From Pontibacter coccineus (GTDB lineage: Bacteria > Bacteroidota > Bacteroidia > Cytophagales > Hymenobacteraceae): a DNA stretch of 64,000 nt. The first letter of the stretch is position 1. Every line of letters starts with the position of its first letter. Positions 55,626 to 64,000 of the stretch are shown piece after piece. The stretch spans positions 620,001 to 684,000 of the forward strand of contig NZ_JAUOTN010000001.1 of assembly GCF_030546575.1 (NCBI RefSeq), read 5' to 3'. The notes under the pieces are model-generated. The model had not been told where the DNA came from. It made no database searches and saw nothing but the letters and a program-made list of their open reading frames with translations. Position numbers and translations under genes: made by a program.

Positions 55626-57956
55626 TTAAAACCTAACCCCCACGGTGCCCTGCACAGTAGTAGGCGCACCCGGCATGATCACGGTTACAGACTGTGAGCC
55701 TTCGTAGTATTTCACGTTGGTCAGGTTCTTCACGTTCAGAGCCGCATGGAAGCGCTTGCTGTTGTAGAACATGGTTGCATCGTAGCGGGTGTAGCCTGGA
55801 AGCATAAAGCTGTTGGCATCATCCACCGGACGATCTTCCACATACGTAAAGCCACCGCCGATACCAAGACCTTTCAAAAAGCCATTCTGCAGTTCGTAAG
55901 TTGTCCAAAGGCTACTGTTGTTATACCCCACGCCTCTGAAGCGACGGCCCACTGTGCGTTTCGGATCGTCTCCACTCAGGGCATCCTTCGTCACGCGGGC
56001 GTCGGTGTAGGTATAGGTGGCGATCACATTCAGGCCAGGCAGCACCTCCCCTGTAATATCGGTTTCTATACCTTTGCTCTGCACCTCGCCTAGCTGCACA
56101 CTGGCACCGCTCTGTGTCGGGTGAGGCACCACCACGTTCTGGCGCGTGATGTCGAAGTAAGCGGCCGTCAGGTTCACGCGGTCGTTCAGCAGACCGATTT
56201 TCGTACCGGCTTCATACTGCACAGATGTGATCGGCTTGAAGGCCTCGCCCTCCAGTGTCTGTCCTATACCTGGCTGGAAGCCTTTGGAGTAGTTCGCATA
56301 AACAGAAACCGGACCGTATACCTCGTACAGCACACCCAGCCTTGGGTTAAAGGCCTTGTTACTTTGTTTGGTCGTTTCGTCTTTCATGCGGTTCTCTTTC
56401 TCCTGTTCCCAGAAGTCGTAGCGGCCGCCCAGCAGTACTTTCAGGCGCTGGTTGATAGTAATGAAGTCCTGCAGGTAGAAGCCCAGCACATCCACACGGT
56501 CCTGGTAGTCCTGTGAGTAGGTGAGCAGCGAATAGTCCTTGGGCTTCGGGTTATATTGTGGATTCAGGATGTCAAACACGTCGTAAGGAGCACGCTTCAC
56601 CCAGATGTCAAACACAGAACGCGAAATCTCTATACCTCCCACGGCCTTGTGCTCTACCAGTGCGCCGGTGTTGAAGCTGGCGTATAGCTCATTCTGGGTA
56701 GCGATGTTGCGGTCGTAGGTGTCCTGGTCCTGGTGCTGGCGGTTGATGCGGAACGAACCGTCTTTCAGGACGGTGGTTTGCTCCACCACATCGCGCGTTT
56801 CGGTGGCGTAGTTGTAGTTGAAGGCGTGGCGGAAGCTCAATGCCTCTGAGAACTTGTGCTGCAGGTTATACTGCGCCATGCGGTTAGTAAACTCCCCTGT
56901 ATTGCTCGGCTCAAACACCACACGGCTTCTTGGTACGGGAGCAATCTGGCCATTAACCGAGAAGATGCCGCGGTCAGATGGCTGGTCGTGGTTCAGGAAC
57001 TCGGTCTCCACTGTCAGGGAGGTCTTATCAGAGAAATCGTAGGTGATGGCCGGGGCCACGAATATGCGCTTGGTCTTCACGAAATCGCGGTAGCTGTCGG
57101 CACGCTCGTATGCGGCGTTCAGTCTGTATTTAAACGTCTTGGACTCGTTGAAGGCACCGCCCAGGTCGATGGCAGGTCTTACCAGTCCGAAGTTATTGGC
57201 CGTGATCTGGATATCCTGGAAGGTATGGGCGGTTGGTTTTTTGGTGGAGATGTTCACCATGCCGCCCGGGTCGCTCACGCCGTACAGCACAGAAGCCGGG
57301 CCTTTCATCACTTCGATCTGCTGGATGTTGGCGCTCTCGCGGTAAGTGCGCACTGTGTTGCGGAAGCCGTTTTTGAACACGCTCTGCATATCGGTGCGGA
57401 ATCCGCGGATCTGGAAAATGTCAGAGCGGCCGCCAAAGCCCGTCTCCATGCTCACCCCGCTCACGTTGCGCATGGCGTCCTCGAGACGCAGTACCTGCAA
57501 CTGATCCAGGGCGCGCCGCGACACCACCTGCACGGATTGCGGCACCGATTTGATAGGTGCCTCCATTTTGGTGGCCGTGGTAGCGGTACGCTGCAGGTAC
57601 TCGCCACTGCGGTGCGCGGTCACCTGCACCTCGCCTAGCGAATGCGACGACACGGCCAGGTCCACATTGACGAAGGCCGCCTTCCCGCCTGCTACCTCCA
57701 GCAACTGCTTTTGCAGGGTATAGCCTATACCTGAGGCAACCAGCGTATAGTTACCAGCCGGTATGTTTTTGATCAGGAATTTCCCCTCGTCATCTGTCGT
57801 GGAGCCGTAAGAGGTACCCTCCAGCCCTACGCTGATGCCGGCTATACCTTCGCCTCTTTCGGATTGGATGCGGCCTTCGATGCGGCCTGTGGTTTGTGCA
57901 AATACCTGTTGTGCCAGCAGCACAAGGGTACATACGATGGTGAGTGCGCGTTGCAT
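55626..57956 (-). CDS. TonB-dependent siderophore receptor
   Basis: A 776-residue outer-membrane receptor. A signal peptide precedes a carboxypeptidase-like regulatory domain (about 20-105; GRIEGRIQSERGEGIAGISV). The plug follows (about 130-260; KSVPQSVQVVSRRALDQLQV, EVMKGPASVLYGVSDPGGMV) and then the barrel, ending in TVQGTVGVRF with a C-terminal Phe. It resembles FhuE/FecA-type ferric siderophore receptors. Ligand unknown. It is upstream of the PepSY gene in the same transcription unit; iron (Fur) control is likely but no box was seen. Confidence 0.92.
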   Translation of the reverse strand: MQRALTIVCTLVLLAQQVFAQTTGRIEGRIQSERGEGIAGISVGLEGTSYGSTTDDEGKFLIKNIPAGNYTLVASGIGYTLQKQLLEVAGGKAAFVNVDLAVSSHSLGEVQVTAHRSGEYLQRTATTATKMEAPIKSVPQSVQVVSRRALDQLQVLRLEDAMRNVSGVSMETGFGGRSDIFQIRGFRTDMQSVFKNGFRNTVRTYRESANIQQIEVMKGPASVLYGVSDPGGMVNISTKKPTAHTFQDIQITANNFGLVRPAIDLGGAFNESKTFKYRLNAAYERADSYRDFVKTKRIFVAPAITYDFSDKTSLTVETEFLNHDQPSDRGIFSVNGQIAPVPRSRVVFEPSNTGEFTNRMAQYNLQHKFSEALSFRHAFNYNYATETRDVVEQTTVLKDGSFRINRQHQDQDTYDRNIATQNELYASFNTGALVEHKAVGGIEISRSVFDIWVKRAPYDVFDILNPQYNPKPKDYSLLTYSQDYQDRVDVLGFYLQDFITINQRLKVLLGGRYDFWEQEKENRMKDETTKQSNKAFNPRLGVLYEVYGPVSVYANYSKGFQPGIGQTLEGEAFKPITSVQYEAGTKIGLLNDRVNLTAAYFDITRQNVVVPHPTQSGASVQLGEVQSKGIETDITGEVLPGLNVIATYTYTDARVTKDALSGDDPKRTVGRRFRGVGYNNSSLWTTYELQNGFLKGLGIGGGFTYVEDRPVDDANSFMLPGYTRYDATMFYNSKRFHAALNVKNLTNVKYYEGSQSVTVIMPGAPTTVQGTVGVRF

Positions 57957-58176
57957 GTATCTTTAATTAGATCAATTCTAAAAAGTGATGCAAAAGTAAG
58001 CACCATATCCATAACAGAAAAGACTTATTTAGATATCTTCTAAATAAGTGACAAAAATCATCGATAGCCAATCAACACCCGCCTTCATACATCCTTTTCG
58101 AGCCATTTCAAGTATCTAGAGTGGTACCTGCAAGCAGAGAGTGGTATCGCTAAACATTGAAACAGAACCGAAAGAC

Positions 58177-58473
58177 ATGGATACTTACAACCTGAAACCC
58201 GAACACATGCGTGCGCCCAACAACCTGACACGCGAGGAAATCGAGAAAAGCCTGGAAGAGCTTGACAGCAAGATCAAGACCCTGAAGGCCCGCGCAAACG
58301 CCACCGCTGCCGACTCAAACCATACCTACCACGAGCATGTTGCCGCGCTGGAAGCCAAACGTGAACTGATCGCCAGCAAACTGGGCGACCAGGAGGACAG
58401 CCAAAGCAAATGGCAGGGCCTGAAAGACGGCCTCGACAACCTGAGAAAAGACATGGACAACCTGTTCAAATAA
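58177..58473 (+). CDS. Small coiled-coil protein
   Basis: A 98-residue hydrophilic helical protein starting at MDTYNLKPEH. The sequence is rich in heptad patterns (REEIEKSLEELDSKIKTLKA, HEHVAALEAKRELIASKLGD). There is no signal or membrane segment. No family is recognised; small stress-related coiled-coil proteins are a possibility. It is a single gene with its own terminator. Confidence 0.65.
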   Translation: MDTYNLKPEHMRAPNNLTREEIEKSLEELDSKIKTLKARANATAADSNHTYHEHVAALEAKRELIASKLGDQEDSQSKWQGLKDGLDNLRKDMDNLFK

Positions 58474-58519
58474 AAACAGAAAGCCCCGGCGCTAGGTATA
58501 GCACCGGGGCTTTCTGTTT
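58474..58519. terminator. Bidirectional terminator containing the AGGTATA motif in its loop
   Basis: A 16-bp stem (58,474-58,489 and 58,504-58,519) with a 14-base loop containing AGGTATAGC. It ends the coiled-coil gene and the convergent PaaN-like gene. Confidence 0.9.
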
Positions 58520-58535
58520 AAGTTACAGCCGCTGA

Positions 58536-60209
58536 TTAGCCAGCCACCGGCTCACGGAAGCCTACCCAGGTAAAGCGCTTGATCACATATTCAGGGTTCG
58601 TGAATGAGGCGTTACCGGCCGGGTTGCCGCCCGTCACGTGGAAATCAGAGAAAGCCGCATTCTGGTTCACATAAATGCCACCTGTCAGGTTAAAGCTCAC
58701 CGGCGTGCCCGCCAGACTCATCTCGTCCATGATCTTCTCTTTTGTCTCTTCATCCGTGGTATAGGCACCGCAGGAGATCGCGCCGTAATTCATGGCCATC
58801 TCTTTTGCCAGTTCGATCGACTGGTCCGTGTCCTTGGTTTTGATGATAAGGGCGATTGGGCCAAACAGTTCGCGGCTGAAGCTCTCCTTCTCCGTAGCGT
58901 CTACTTCATAGATTACCGGGGAGCAGGTACGGGCATTTTCGAACATCGGGTTGCTGATGTCGCAGGTGCTCAGCACTTCTCTGCCTTTTACGCTGGCTGC
59001 CTCTTTCACACGCTCCGCTGTGGCCGGGTTCTGGATAGCCCCCAAAATGTGCGGTCCGGCTTTCGGATTGTTCACCAGACCTGTTACAGCATCGGCCAGT
59101 TTTTTCACTACCTCGTCATACGGCATCATCTCCCCGCCCACTTTCACGCCAGACTCAGGCACGAAGAAGTTCTGAGGCGCCGTACACATCTGCCCGGAGT
59201 ATAGGCTAAGCGAGAAAGCCAGGTTCTGGGCCACCTTGTCAATGTCCTGCACCGAATCCAGGATGATCGAGTTCACGCCTGTTTTCTCTGTGAAAGTAAC
59301 TTTGCCGGGAAGACTTTCCACGTAGTTACCGAACTCCGTACCGCCCGTGTAGTCGATCAGTTTTACCTTCGGGTTCTCGGCCAGTTCTTTGGTGATAAGG
59401 CGATCGTCCGCGTCTACACCCAATTGGCAGATGTAAGGGCTCAGGCCATTTTCCACCAGCACCTTCTGCACCTCTGCTACCACAATGGCGATAGGCAACA
59501 CCGCTTTCGGGTGCGGCTTCACGATAACCGGGTTGCCGGTAACAAGGCTTGCATACATGCCCGGCACTGTGTTCCAGGTCGGGAATGTAGAGCAGCCGAT
59601 CACCATGCCGATGCCTTTCGGCACGGCGCGCCAGCTCTTGTTCAGTTTGAGGTTATACTTGCCCATTGGCTTCTCCCACTCCATGTGCTCCGGAAAGCGT
59701 GTCTGCTCTTCGTAACCTGCTGCGATCGCCTCCAACGCCCGGTCGGCCGCATGCGGTCCCGATGCCTGAAACGACATCATGTAGGCCTGGCCTGTTGTGT
59801 GCATCGTCGCATAAGCGATTTCGAAGAAACGGGTCTTTATGCGCTCCAGCGACTCCACCAGGATGGCAGCGCGGTCAACTGGTTTTACCTTGCGCCACTG
59901 GTGGAAAGCCTCGTCGGCACGCTCCACCAGCGTTTCTGCACTAAAGTAAGGGTACTTTATACCTAGTGGCTGCTGCTCATAAGGCGATTCTTCCTGACCT
60001 GCCCAATTTTCAGCGCCATCGTGCACCAATTCTGTAAACTTGTTGTTAAGATGCTGCTTATACCTCTCACGGCCTTCCTTATCGGCATTTTCGCCATAGA
60101 TGTCAGGCATCGGGTTTTCAGGATATTGGGCAAAAAAACGACGCTCGTGCAAGGCTTTCACAGCGTTTTCTAGAATAGGAAGATGTTTATTTTTCAAATC
60201 CGAGGTCAT
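58536..60209 (-). CDS. paaN: PaaN-like aldehyde dehydrogenase
   Basis: A 557-residue protein of the aldehyde dehydrogenase superfamily with an extended N-terminus (about 1-90; ENAVKALHERRFFAQYPENP) typical of the phenylacetate-degradation PaaN group. Cofactor and active-site segments: KGIGMVIGCSTFPTWNTVPG, VIVKPHPKAVLP, catalytic Cys in SGQMCTAPQNFF, and TEKTGVNSIILD. It oxidises an aldehyde, in PaaN probably 3-oxo-5,6-dehydrosuberyl-CoA semialdehyde. No other paa genes are near, so the pathway link is tentative. Confidence 0.7.
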   Translation of the reverse strand: MTSDLKNKHLPILENAVKALHERRFFAQYPENPMPDIYGENADKEGRERYKQHLNNKFTELVHDGAENWAGQEESPYEQQPLGIKYPYFSAETLVERADEAFHQWRKVKPVDRAAILVESLERIKTRFFEIAYATMHTTGQAYMMSFQASGPHAADRALEAIAAGYEEQTRFPEHMEWEKPMGKYNLKLNKSWRAVPKGIGMVIGCSTFPTWNTVPGMYASLVTGNPVIVKPHPKAVLPIAIVVAEVQKVLVENGLSPYICQLGVDADDRLITKELAENPKVKLIDYTGGTEFGNYVESLPGKVTFTEKTGVNSIILDSVQDIDKVAQNLAFSLSLYSGQMCTAPQNFFVPESGVKVGGEMMPYDEVVKKLADAVTGLVNNPKAGPHILGAIQNPATAERVKEAASVKGREVLSTCDISNPMFENARTCSPVIYEVDATEKESFSRELFGPIALIIKTKDTDQSIELAKEMAMNYGAISCGAYTTDEETKEKIMDEMSLAGTPVSFNLTGGIYVNQNAAFSDFHVTGGNPAGNASFTNPEYVIKRFTWVGFREPVAG

Positions 60210-60385
60210 AGTATTTATTTTATATAATTAAACACATATATTAGAATCATATTGTTGGAAAGTTACGTATTTTTTTATTAAGCTCGGGAAGCATCTTTAA
60301 ATTTCGCCGTGCTGTATGCGCTTTACTTTATACCTCTCCCAACTCAGGCAGAGGTTGTATTCACCTAATAGTTTAATATGATTTA

Positions 60386-63300
60386 ATGTTTACCCCAGGG
60401 CCAGTGGTTTACCGCTGCATACTTTCTTTCCTGTTTCTAGTCCTGAGTTCGTCCCTGCTGGCTGCGCAGCATCTGGCCGCTCCAGCAGGTATAGGCTCCG
60501 CGACTAAACCGCATACCGTCGTCTACAAGCTCAAGCCGCCGTCCGGCAATCAGTTGCGCATGGCTAACGGAAACCCCATGCAAAAAGCCTTGCAAAAGGT
60601 AGGTGCCAAATCGGTGGATCAGAAGTTCCCGGGCAAAGCCCCCTCCCCTTTCGCCCGGAAAGCCCGCGTGGACCTCTCGCTGATCTACGAACTGAAATAC
60701 GACCCTTCGCATAACCTGGAAGCCGTACAGCAAGCCCTGCTGGCAACCGGCTTGGTGGAGTATGTGGAACCCCTTTACGAACGGGTACCCCTTTACCAGC
60801 CCAACGACCCTGCCTCCGACTCGACAAAAACCTCGCAGGCATACCTGAGAAACATACAGGCCTATGGCGCCTGGGCCGTGCAAAAGGGCGATACCAACAT
60901 CGTGATCGGTGTTCTGGATTCCGGCTTCCGCTTTACGCACGAAGACATCAAGAATAAGATCAGGTATAATTACGACGACCCCATCGATGGAATCGACAAC
61001 GACGGCGACGGACTGATTGATAATTTCTACGGCTGGGATTTTGGGGACAAGGACAATATTCTAACAGATGACTCTCCCTACAAAGGCCACGGCACGAAGG
61101 TGGCAGGCGTGGCAATCGGCGAGGCCGACAACGGCGCAGGTATAGCCGGGGTGGGCTTCCGTACCAAGTTTATGCCGATTAAGGTTTTCCCATCTACTTC
61201 GTATGGCAGCTTTGGAGGCTACGAGGCCATTGTGTATGCGGCAGACAAGGGTTGCAGCATCATCAACCTGTCCTGGGGAGGTACGGGATTTTCGAAGTTT
61301 GAGCAGGACATCATCAACTATGCGGCGCTGGAGAAGGACGTGGTGATCGTGGCGGCGGCTGGCAACACCAATGCATTTGTAAACATATACCCGGCGGCCT
61401 ATGACAACGTGCTGGCTGTGGGCGGCACGCATAACGATGTGAAGACAAACGGCCATACCTGGAACTACAGGATTAGCCTGACAGCCCCAAGCCAGAGCAT
61501 CTACAGTACTACCTACAGCCGCGACAACTCTTATGGTAGTGACACCGGCACCTCGCTGGCGTCTCCGCTTGTTGCCGGTGCCGCCGCGCTGCTTCGTTCC
61601 CAAATGCCCCACCTCAATGCCGTACAGGTTATCCAGCGCCTGCGCGCCACTGCCGATGACATTTACCAGCTGCCGGGAAATGCCGCTTACCACGAACTGC
61701 TCGGCAAGGGGCGCCTGAATGTGAAACGAGCCCTTCGGGATGTCCACGCAAAATCGGTACGCTGCACTTCTTTCAGCGTCGTTGACAACAAAGTTGCCCA
61801 GGTCGGTGACACGCTGCTGATTCACTTGAGTATGATGAATTACCTCGACCCGACTGCTGCCCTGAAGTTAACACTCACCTCCACCTCCCCCTTTATCAAA
61901 GTCCTGGAGGAGAGTGAACTCAGCATCGGCGCCATGGGTACGCTGGCGACAAGCAACAACCACAGCAAGCCATTCCGGTTCGTGGTGCTCGCCGATGCAC
62001 CTCATAATGCCCAGGCCACTTTCAGAGTCGGTTTTGAGGATGGCGCTTACCAGGATTTTCAATACTACCAGCTGCCTGTCAACCCCGATTACCTTACCCT
62101 GTCGGCTAATAACCTGCACATCACCCTGAACAGCAAAGGCAACCTGGGGTATAACGGGTATAATTTCGGGCAGGGCATCGGTATTACCTACAAAGGCAGC
62201 ACCTCGTTGCTTTTTGAAGGCGGGCTAATAGTCGCCACTGCCCCGGACCGAGTGTCAGACAATGTACGCAATGCCAGCTGGCAAACAGACAACGACTTTG
62301 TATCAGTGAACGCTGCCCGACTGCGCCACAACACGGCTGATGCAGATCAAGAGATCAAAGGCTCGATGCGCGACAAATTCCCGGCTCCGGCCCAGGCAGG
62401 CGTGCAGGTGAACTACAAAGGAATGGCCTGGAGCGAAACGCCTGACGCAGACTACATTATTTTGGAGTACCGCATCCGCAATATCACCCCCGATACGATC
62501 AAAACCCTGCATGCCGGTCTGTTCGCCGACTGGAACATAACGGATGCCTACATGAATGTGGCCGACTGGGACGAAACGCTGAAAATGGGCTACGTGTATA
62601 ACATGGGCCAGGCCTCGCCTTATGCTGGTATTAGTCTGCTTTCCGTAACCCCTCCTTCCTATTACGCGATCGATAACCTGTCCGGGGGCTCCTCTACCTT
62701 CGCGATTGCCGACGGCTTTAGCACGCAGGAGAAATACAGAGCCTTGTCGGGTGGGGTGGCCAGAAAAAAAGCCTGGGGCAGCGGCTATGGCAATGATGTG
62801 GCCCATGTAGTGGGCACTACGGCCAGCAGTTTAGCACCGGGACAGAGCCAACTGGTTTCGTTTGCCATCGTGGCCGGCGACGATCTGGAGCAGCTTCGTC
62901 AGAGTGCCAGGGCTGCGCTCATAAAATATCAAACCATGAAAGCCGGACCTGCGCCTTTGGCCATCAGCGATACGGTTTGCGTCGGCGCTTCGGTCAGCCT
63001 GACGCCAGCGGGTGGTAAGCAGTTTAAGTTTTTTGCAGACGCGGCCAAGACAAAGCTCCTGGGCACTGGCAATAACTTCAACATCGCCGCCCTCGACACG
63101 AGCACCATCTTATATGTTTGCAATGCCGACTCTTTGTTCGACAGCCCGCTGTCGCCCTTTGAGATTGTAGTAGCCGATTCTCCCGTGGCTGGTTTCAGCA
63201 TCGTGCAGCAACAGGAGCAAATGGAGCCTGGCAAGCGCATCGACTTCCGCAACGAAAGCGAGCATGGCGACAGCTGGCGGTGGAATTTTGGCAACGGCCA

Positions 63301-63706
63301 CACTTCCACGGAGCAGCACCCCAGCTATACCTATGAACTGCCTGGCACTTACGACGTTTCCCTGATTGTCGCGAATGCCTCTGATTGTGGTGAAGACACC
63401 GTTGTGCGGCGGATAGAAATCAAACAAGCCGAAACAGTAATTCCGCCGCTGGAAACTCCTCCACAGTTTCAGGTATACCCGAACCCGGCTGTGCACGAGC
63501 TGCATATTGCTTTGCCAAAGGCGGATGCCCCACTCACCCTATTGATGACAGATGCGATGGGACGACGGGTTAGTCCGAAGTTACGAAGCCGTTTGCCGCA
63601 CAAGGCCATTTACGATCTGCACGGTCTGGCAGAAGGGCTTTACATCGTGCAGCTTACATACGAGCAAAATACTACCACGAGTCGCCTGCTGATTATCAGG
63701 CCATGA
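60386..63706 (+). CDS. Type IX-secreted subtilisin-like serine protease
   Basis: A 1106-residue protein with an N-terminal hydrophobic segment (LSFLFLVLSSSLLAAQ). The S8 catalytic triad is visible: Asp (VLDSGFRFTHED, about 178), His (KGHGTKVAGVA, about 235) and Ser (DTGTSLASPLVAGAAA, about 390). An inhibitor-like propeptide region precedes it. The C-terminal part holds a PKD-like segment (VDSPVAGF and WRWNFGNGHTSTEQHP) and a T9SS sorting domain (FQVYPNPAVHELHIALPK to the end). It is probably surface-attached and degrades proteins outside the cell. Confidence 0.9.
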   Translation: MFTPGPVVYRCILSFLFLVLSSSLLAAQHLAAPAGIGSATKPHTVVYKLKPPSGNQLRMANGNPMQKALQKVGAKSVDQKFPGKAPSPFARKARVDLSLIYELKYDPSHNLEAVQQALLATGLVEYVEPLYERVPLYQPNDPASDSTKTSQAYLRNIQAYGAWAVQKGDTNIVIGVLDSGFRFTHEDIKNKIRYNYDDPIDGIDNDGDGLIDNFYGWDFGDKDNILTDDSPYKGHGTKVAGVAIGEADNGAGIAGVGFRTKFMPIKVFPSTSYGSFGGYEAIVYAADKGCSIINLSWGGTGFSKFEQDIINYAALEKDVVIVAAAGNTNAFVNIYPAAYDNVLAVGGTHNDVKTNGHTWNYRISLTAPSQSIYSTTYSRDNSYGSDTGTSLASPLVAGAAALLRSQMPHLNAVQVIQRLRATADDIYQLPGNAAYHELLGKGRLNVKRALRDVHAKSVRCTSFSVVDNKVAQVGDTLLIHLSMMNYLDPTAALKLTLTSTSPFIKVLEESELSIGAMGTLATSNNHSKPFRFVVLADAPHNAQATFRVGFEDGAYQDFQYYQLPVNPDYLTLSANNLHITLNSKGNLGYNGYNFGQGIGITYKGSTSLLFEGGLIVATAPDRVSDNVRNASWQTDNDFVSVNAARLRHNTADADQEIKGSMRDKFPAPAQAGVQVNYKGMAWSETPDADYIILEYRIRNITPDTIKTLHAGLFADWNITDAYMNVADWDETLKMGYVYNMGQASPYAGISLLSVTPPSYYAIDNLSGGSSTFAIADGFSTQEKYRALSGGVARKKAWGSGYGNDVAHVVGTTASSLAPGQSQLVSFAIVAGDDLEQLRQSARAALIKYQTMKAGPAPLAISDTVCVGASVSLTPAGGKQFKFFADAAKTKLLGTGNNFNIAALDTSTILYVCNADSLFDSPLSPFEIVVADSPVAGFSIVQQQEQMEPGKRIDFRNESEHGDSWRWNFGNGHTSTEQHPSYTYELPGTYDVSLIVANASDCGEDTVVRRIEIKQAETVIPPLETPPQFQVYPNPAVHELHIALPKADAPLTLLMTDAMGRRVSPKLRSRLPHKAIYDLHGLAEGLYIVQLTYEQNTTTSRLLIIRP

Positions 63707-63823
63707 GTGGAGACATGAACAGCAGGTAAACGTCAATAAAAAGCTATACCTGCTCCAAAACAAAACGACAGTTCCAAGAGCAGCTTTTAGGGTAAGAACA
63801 AGAGCTATACCAGCATCAAAACA

Positions 63824-63853
63824 AAACGCCCCACTCTTTCGAGCGGGGCGTTT
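63824..63853. terminator. Bidirectional terminator before aconitase gene
   Basis: Stem AAACGCCCC/GGGGCGTTT with an inner CTC/GAG pairing, between the protease gene and the convergent aconitase gene. Confidence 0.85.
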
Positions 63854-63877
63854 CTATTTTTGGCAGTTAGCTGCTAA

Positions 63878-64000
63878 TTAACCGTTAGCTGACTGCTTCT
63901 GCTGCAAACGGATCAGGTTAAGCGCTGAACCAGCCTTGAACCACTCGATCTGACCTTCGTTGTAGGTATGGTTTACCTGGAAAGCGTCCTGCGAACCATC
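63878..64000 (-). CDS. acn: Aconitate hydratase C-terminus, cut by window edge
   Basis: The last 40 residues of a minus-strand gene that enters from the right edge. [20 protein letters not shown] with [12 protein letters not shown] is the typical C-terminal end of mitochondrial-type aconitases. The enzyme isomerises citrate to isocitrate in the TCA cycle. The rest lies outside the window. With sucC this makes a second TCA-cycle gene here. Confidence 0.75.
   Translation of the reverse strand, partial: DGSQDAFQVNHTYNEGQIEWFKAGSALNLIRLQQKQSANG

Overview
The window comes from a member of the Bacteroidota, most likely the order Cytophagales and close to Pontibacter or its relatives (Hymenobacteraceae). 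The evidence is: two secreted proteins with C-terminal type IX secretion sorting domains, Bacteroidota-type promoters (TAnnTTTG), a Porin_O/P protein, a very large tandem D-Ala-D-Ala-ligase-like protein, and the general gene content. The genus is an inference from protein character, not a database match.

Layout. (1) Positions 1-12,800 are the integrase-proximal end of a temperate-phage-like element next to a tRNA(CAT) gene at 12,801-12,874. It has a rightward lysogeny block (CI-like repressor, a second HTH protein, a membrane-anchored coiled-coil protein), a tyrosine integrase beside the tRNA, and a long leftward early operon. The early operon holds a KilA-N antirepressor, an excisionase-like HTH protein, an HNH/NinG-like protein, about a dozen very small genes, an ERF annealing protein, and a replication initiator whose coding sequence contains tandem DNA repeats that look like an origin. 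No structural genes are visible, so the element continues to the left. (2) 12,880-44,260 is ordinary chromosome: a HAD phosphatase and site-2 protease, PASTA, rhodanese and T9SS-exported proteins, the tandem ATP-grasp protein, pgk, a porin, ABC ATPases, recQ, sucC, ohr, a tRNA-Arg and an amino-acid permease. It is broken up by several families of intergenic palindromic repeats. (3) 44,429-48,810 is a 4.4-kb AT-rich island in tRNA-Pro, bounded by a 22-bp direct repeat of the tRNA 3' end. It carries an AbiJ-like HEPN protein and a winged-helix/leucine-rich-repeat protein, and is a good candidate for an undescribed two-gene defence system. (4) 48,860-54,180 holds a complete stressosome-type module (RsbR, RsbS, RsbT, ATPase-PP2C, and a histidine kinase with an extra RsbT-like ATPase domain) plus a response regulator. 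(5) 54,400-64,000 holds an iron-siderophore uptake pair (PepSY membrane protein and TonB receptor), a PaaN-like aldehyde dehydrogenase, a large T9SS-exported subtilisin and the end of an aconitase gene.

The most striking global signal is the heptamer AGGTATA/TATACCT. By eye I count about 30 copies in the 12.8 kb after the tRNA(CAT), where roughly 1.6 are expected by chance on both strands, but only one in the 12.8-kb phage-like element. It occurs in coding and intergenic DNA and in terminator loops, and it forms a hexamer array at 33,535-33,582. It looks like a genome-wide iterated motif that foreign DNA has not acquired.
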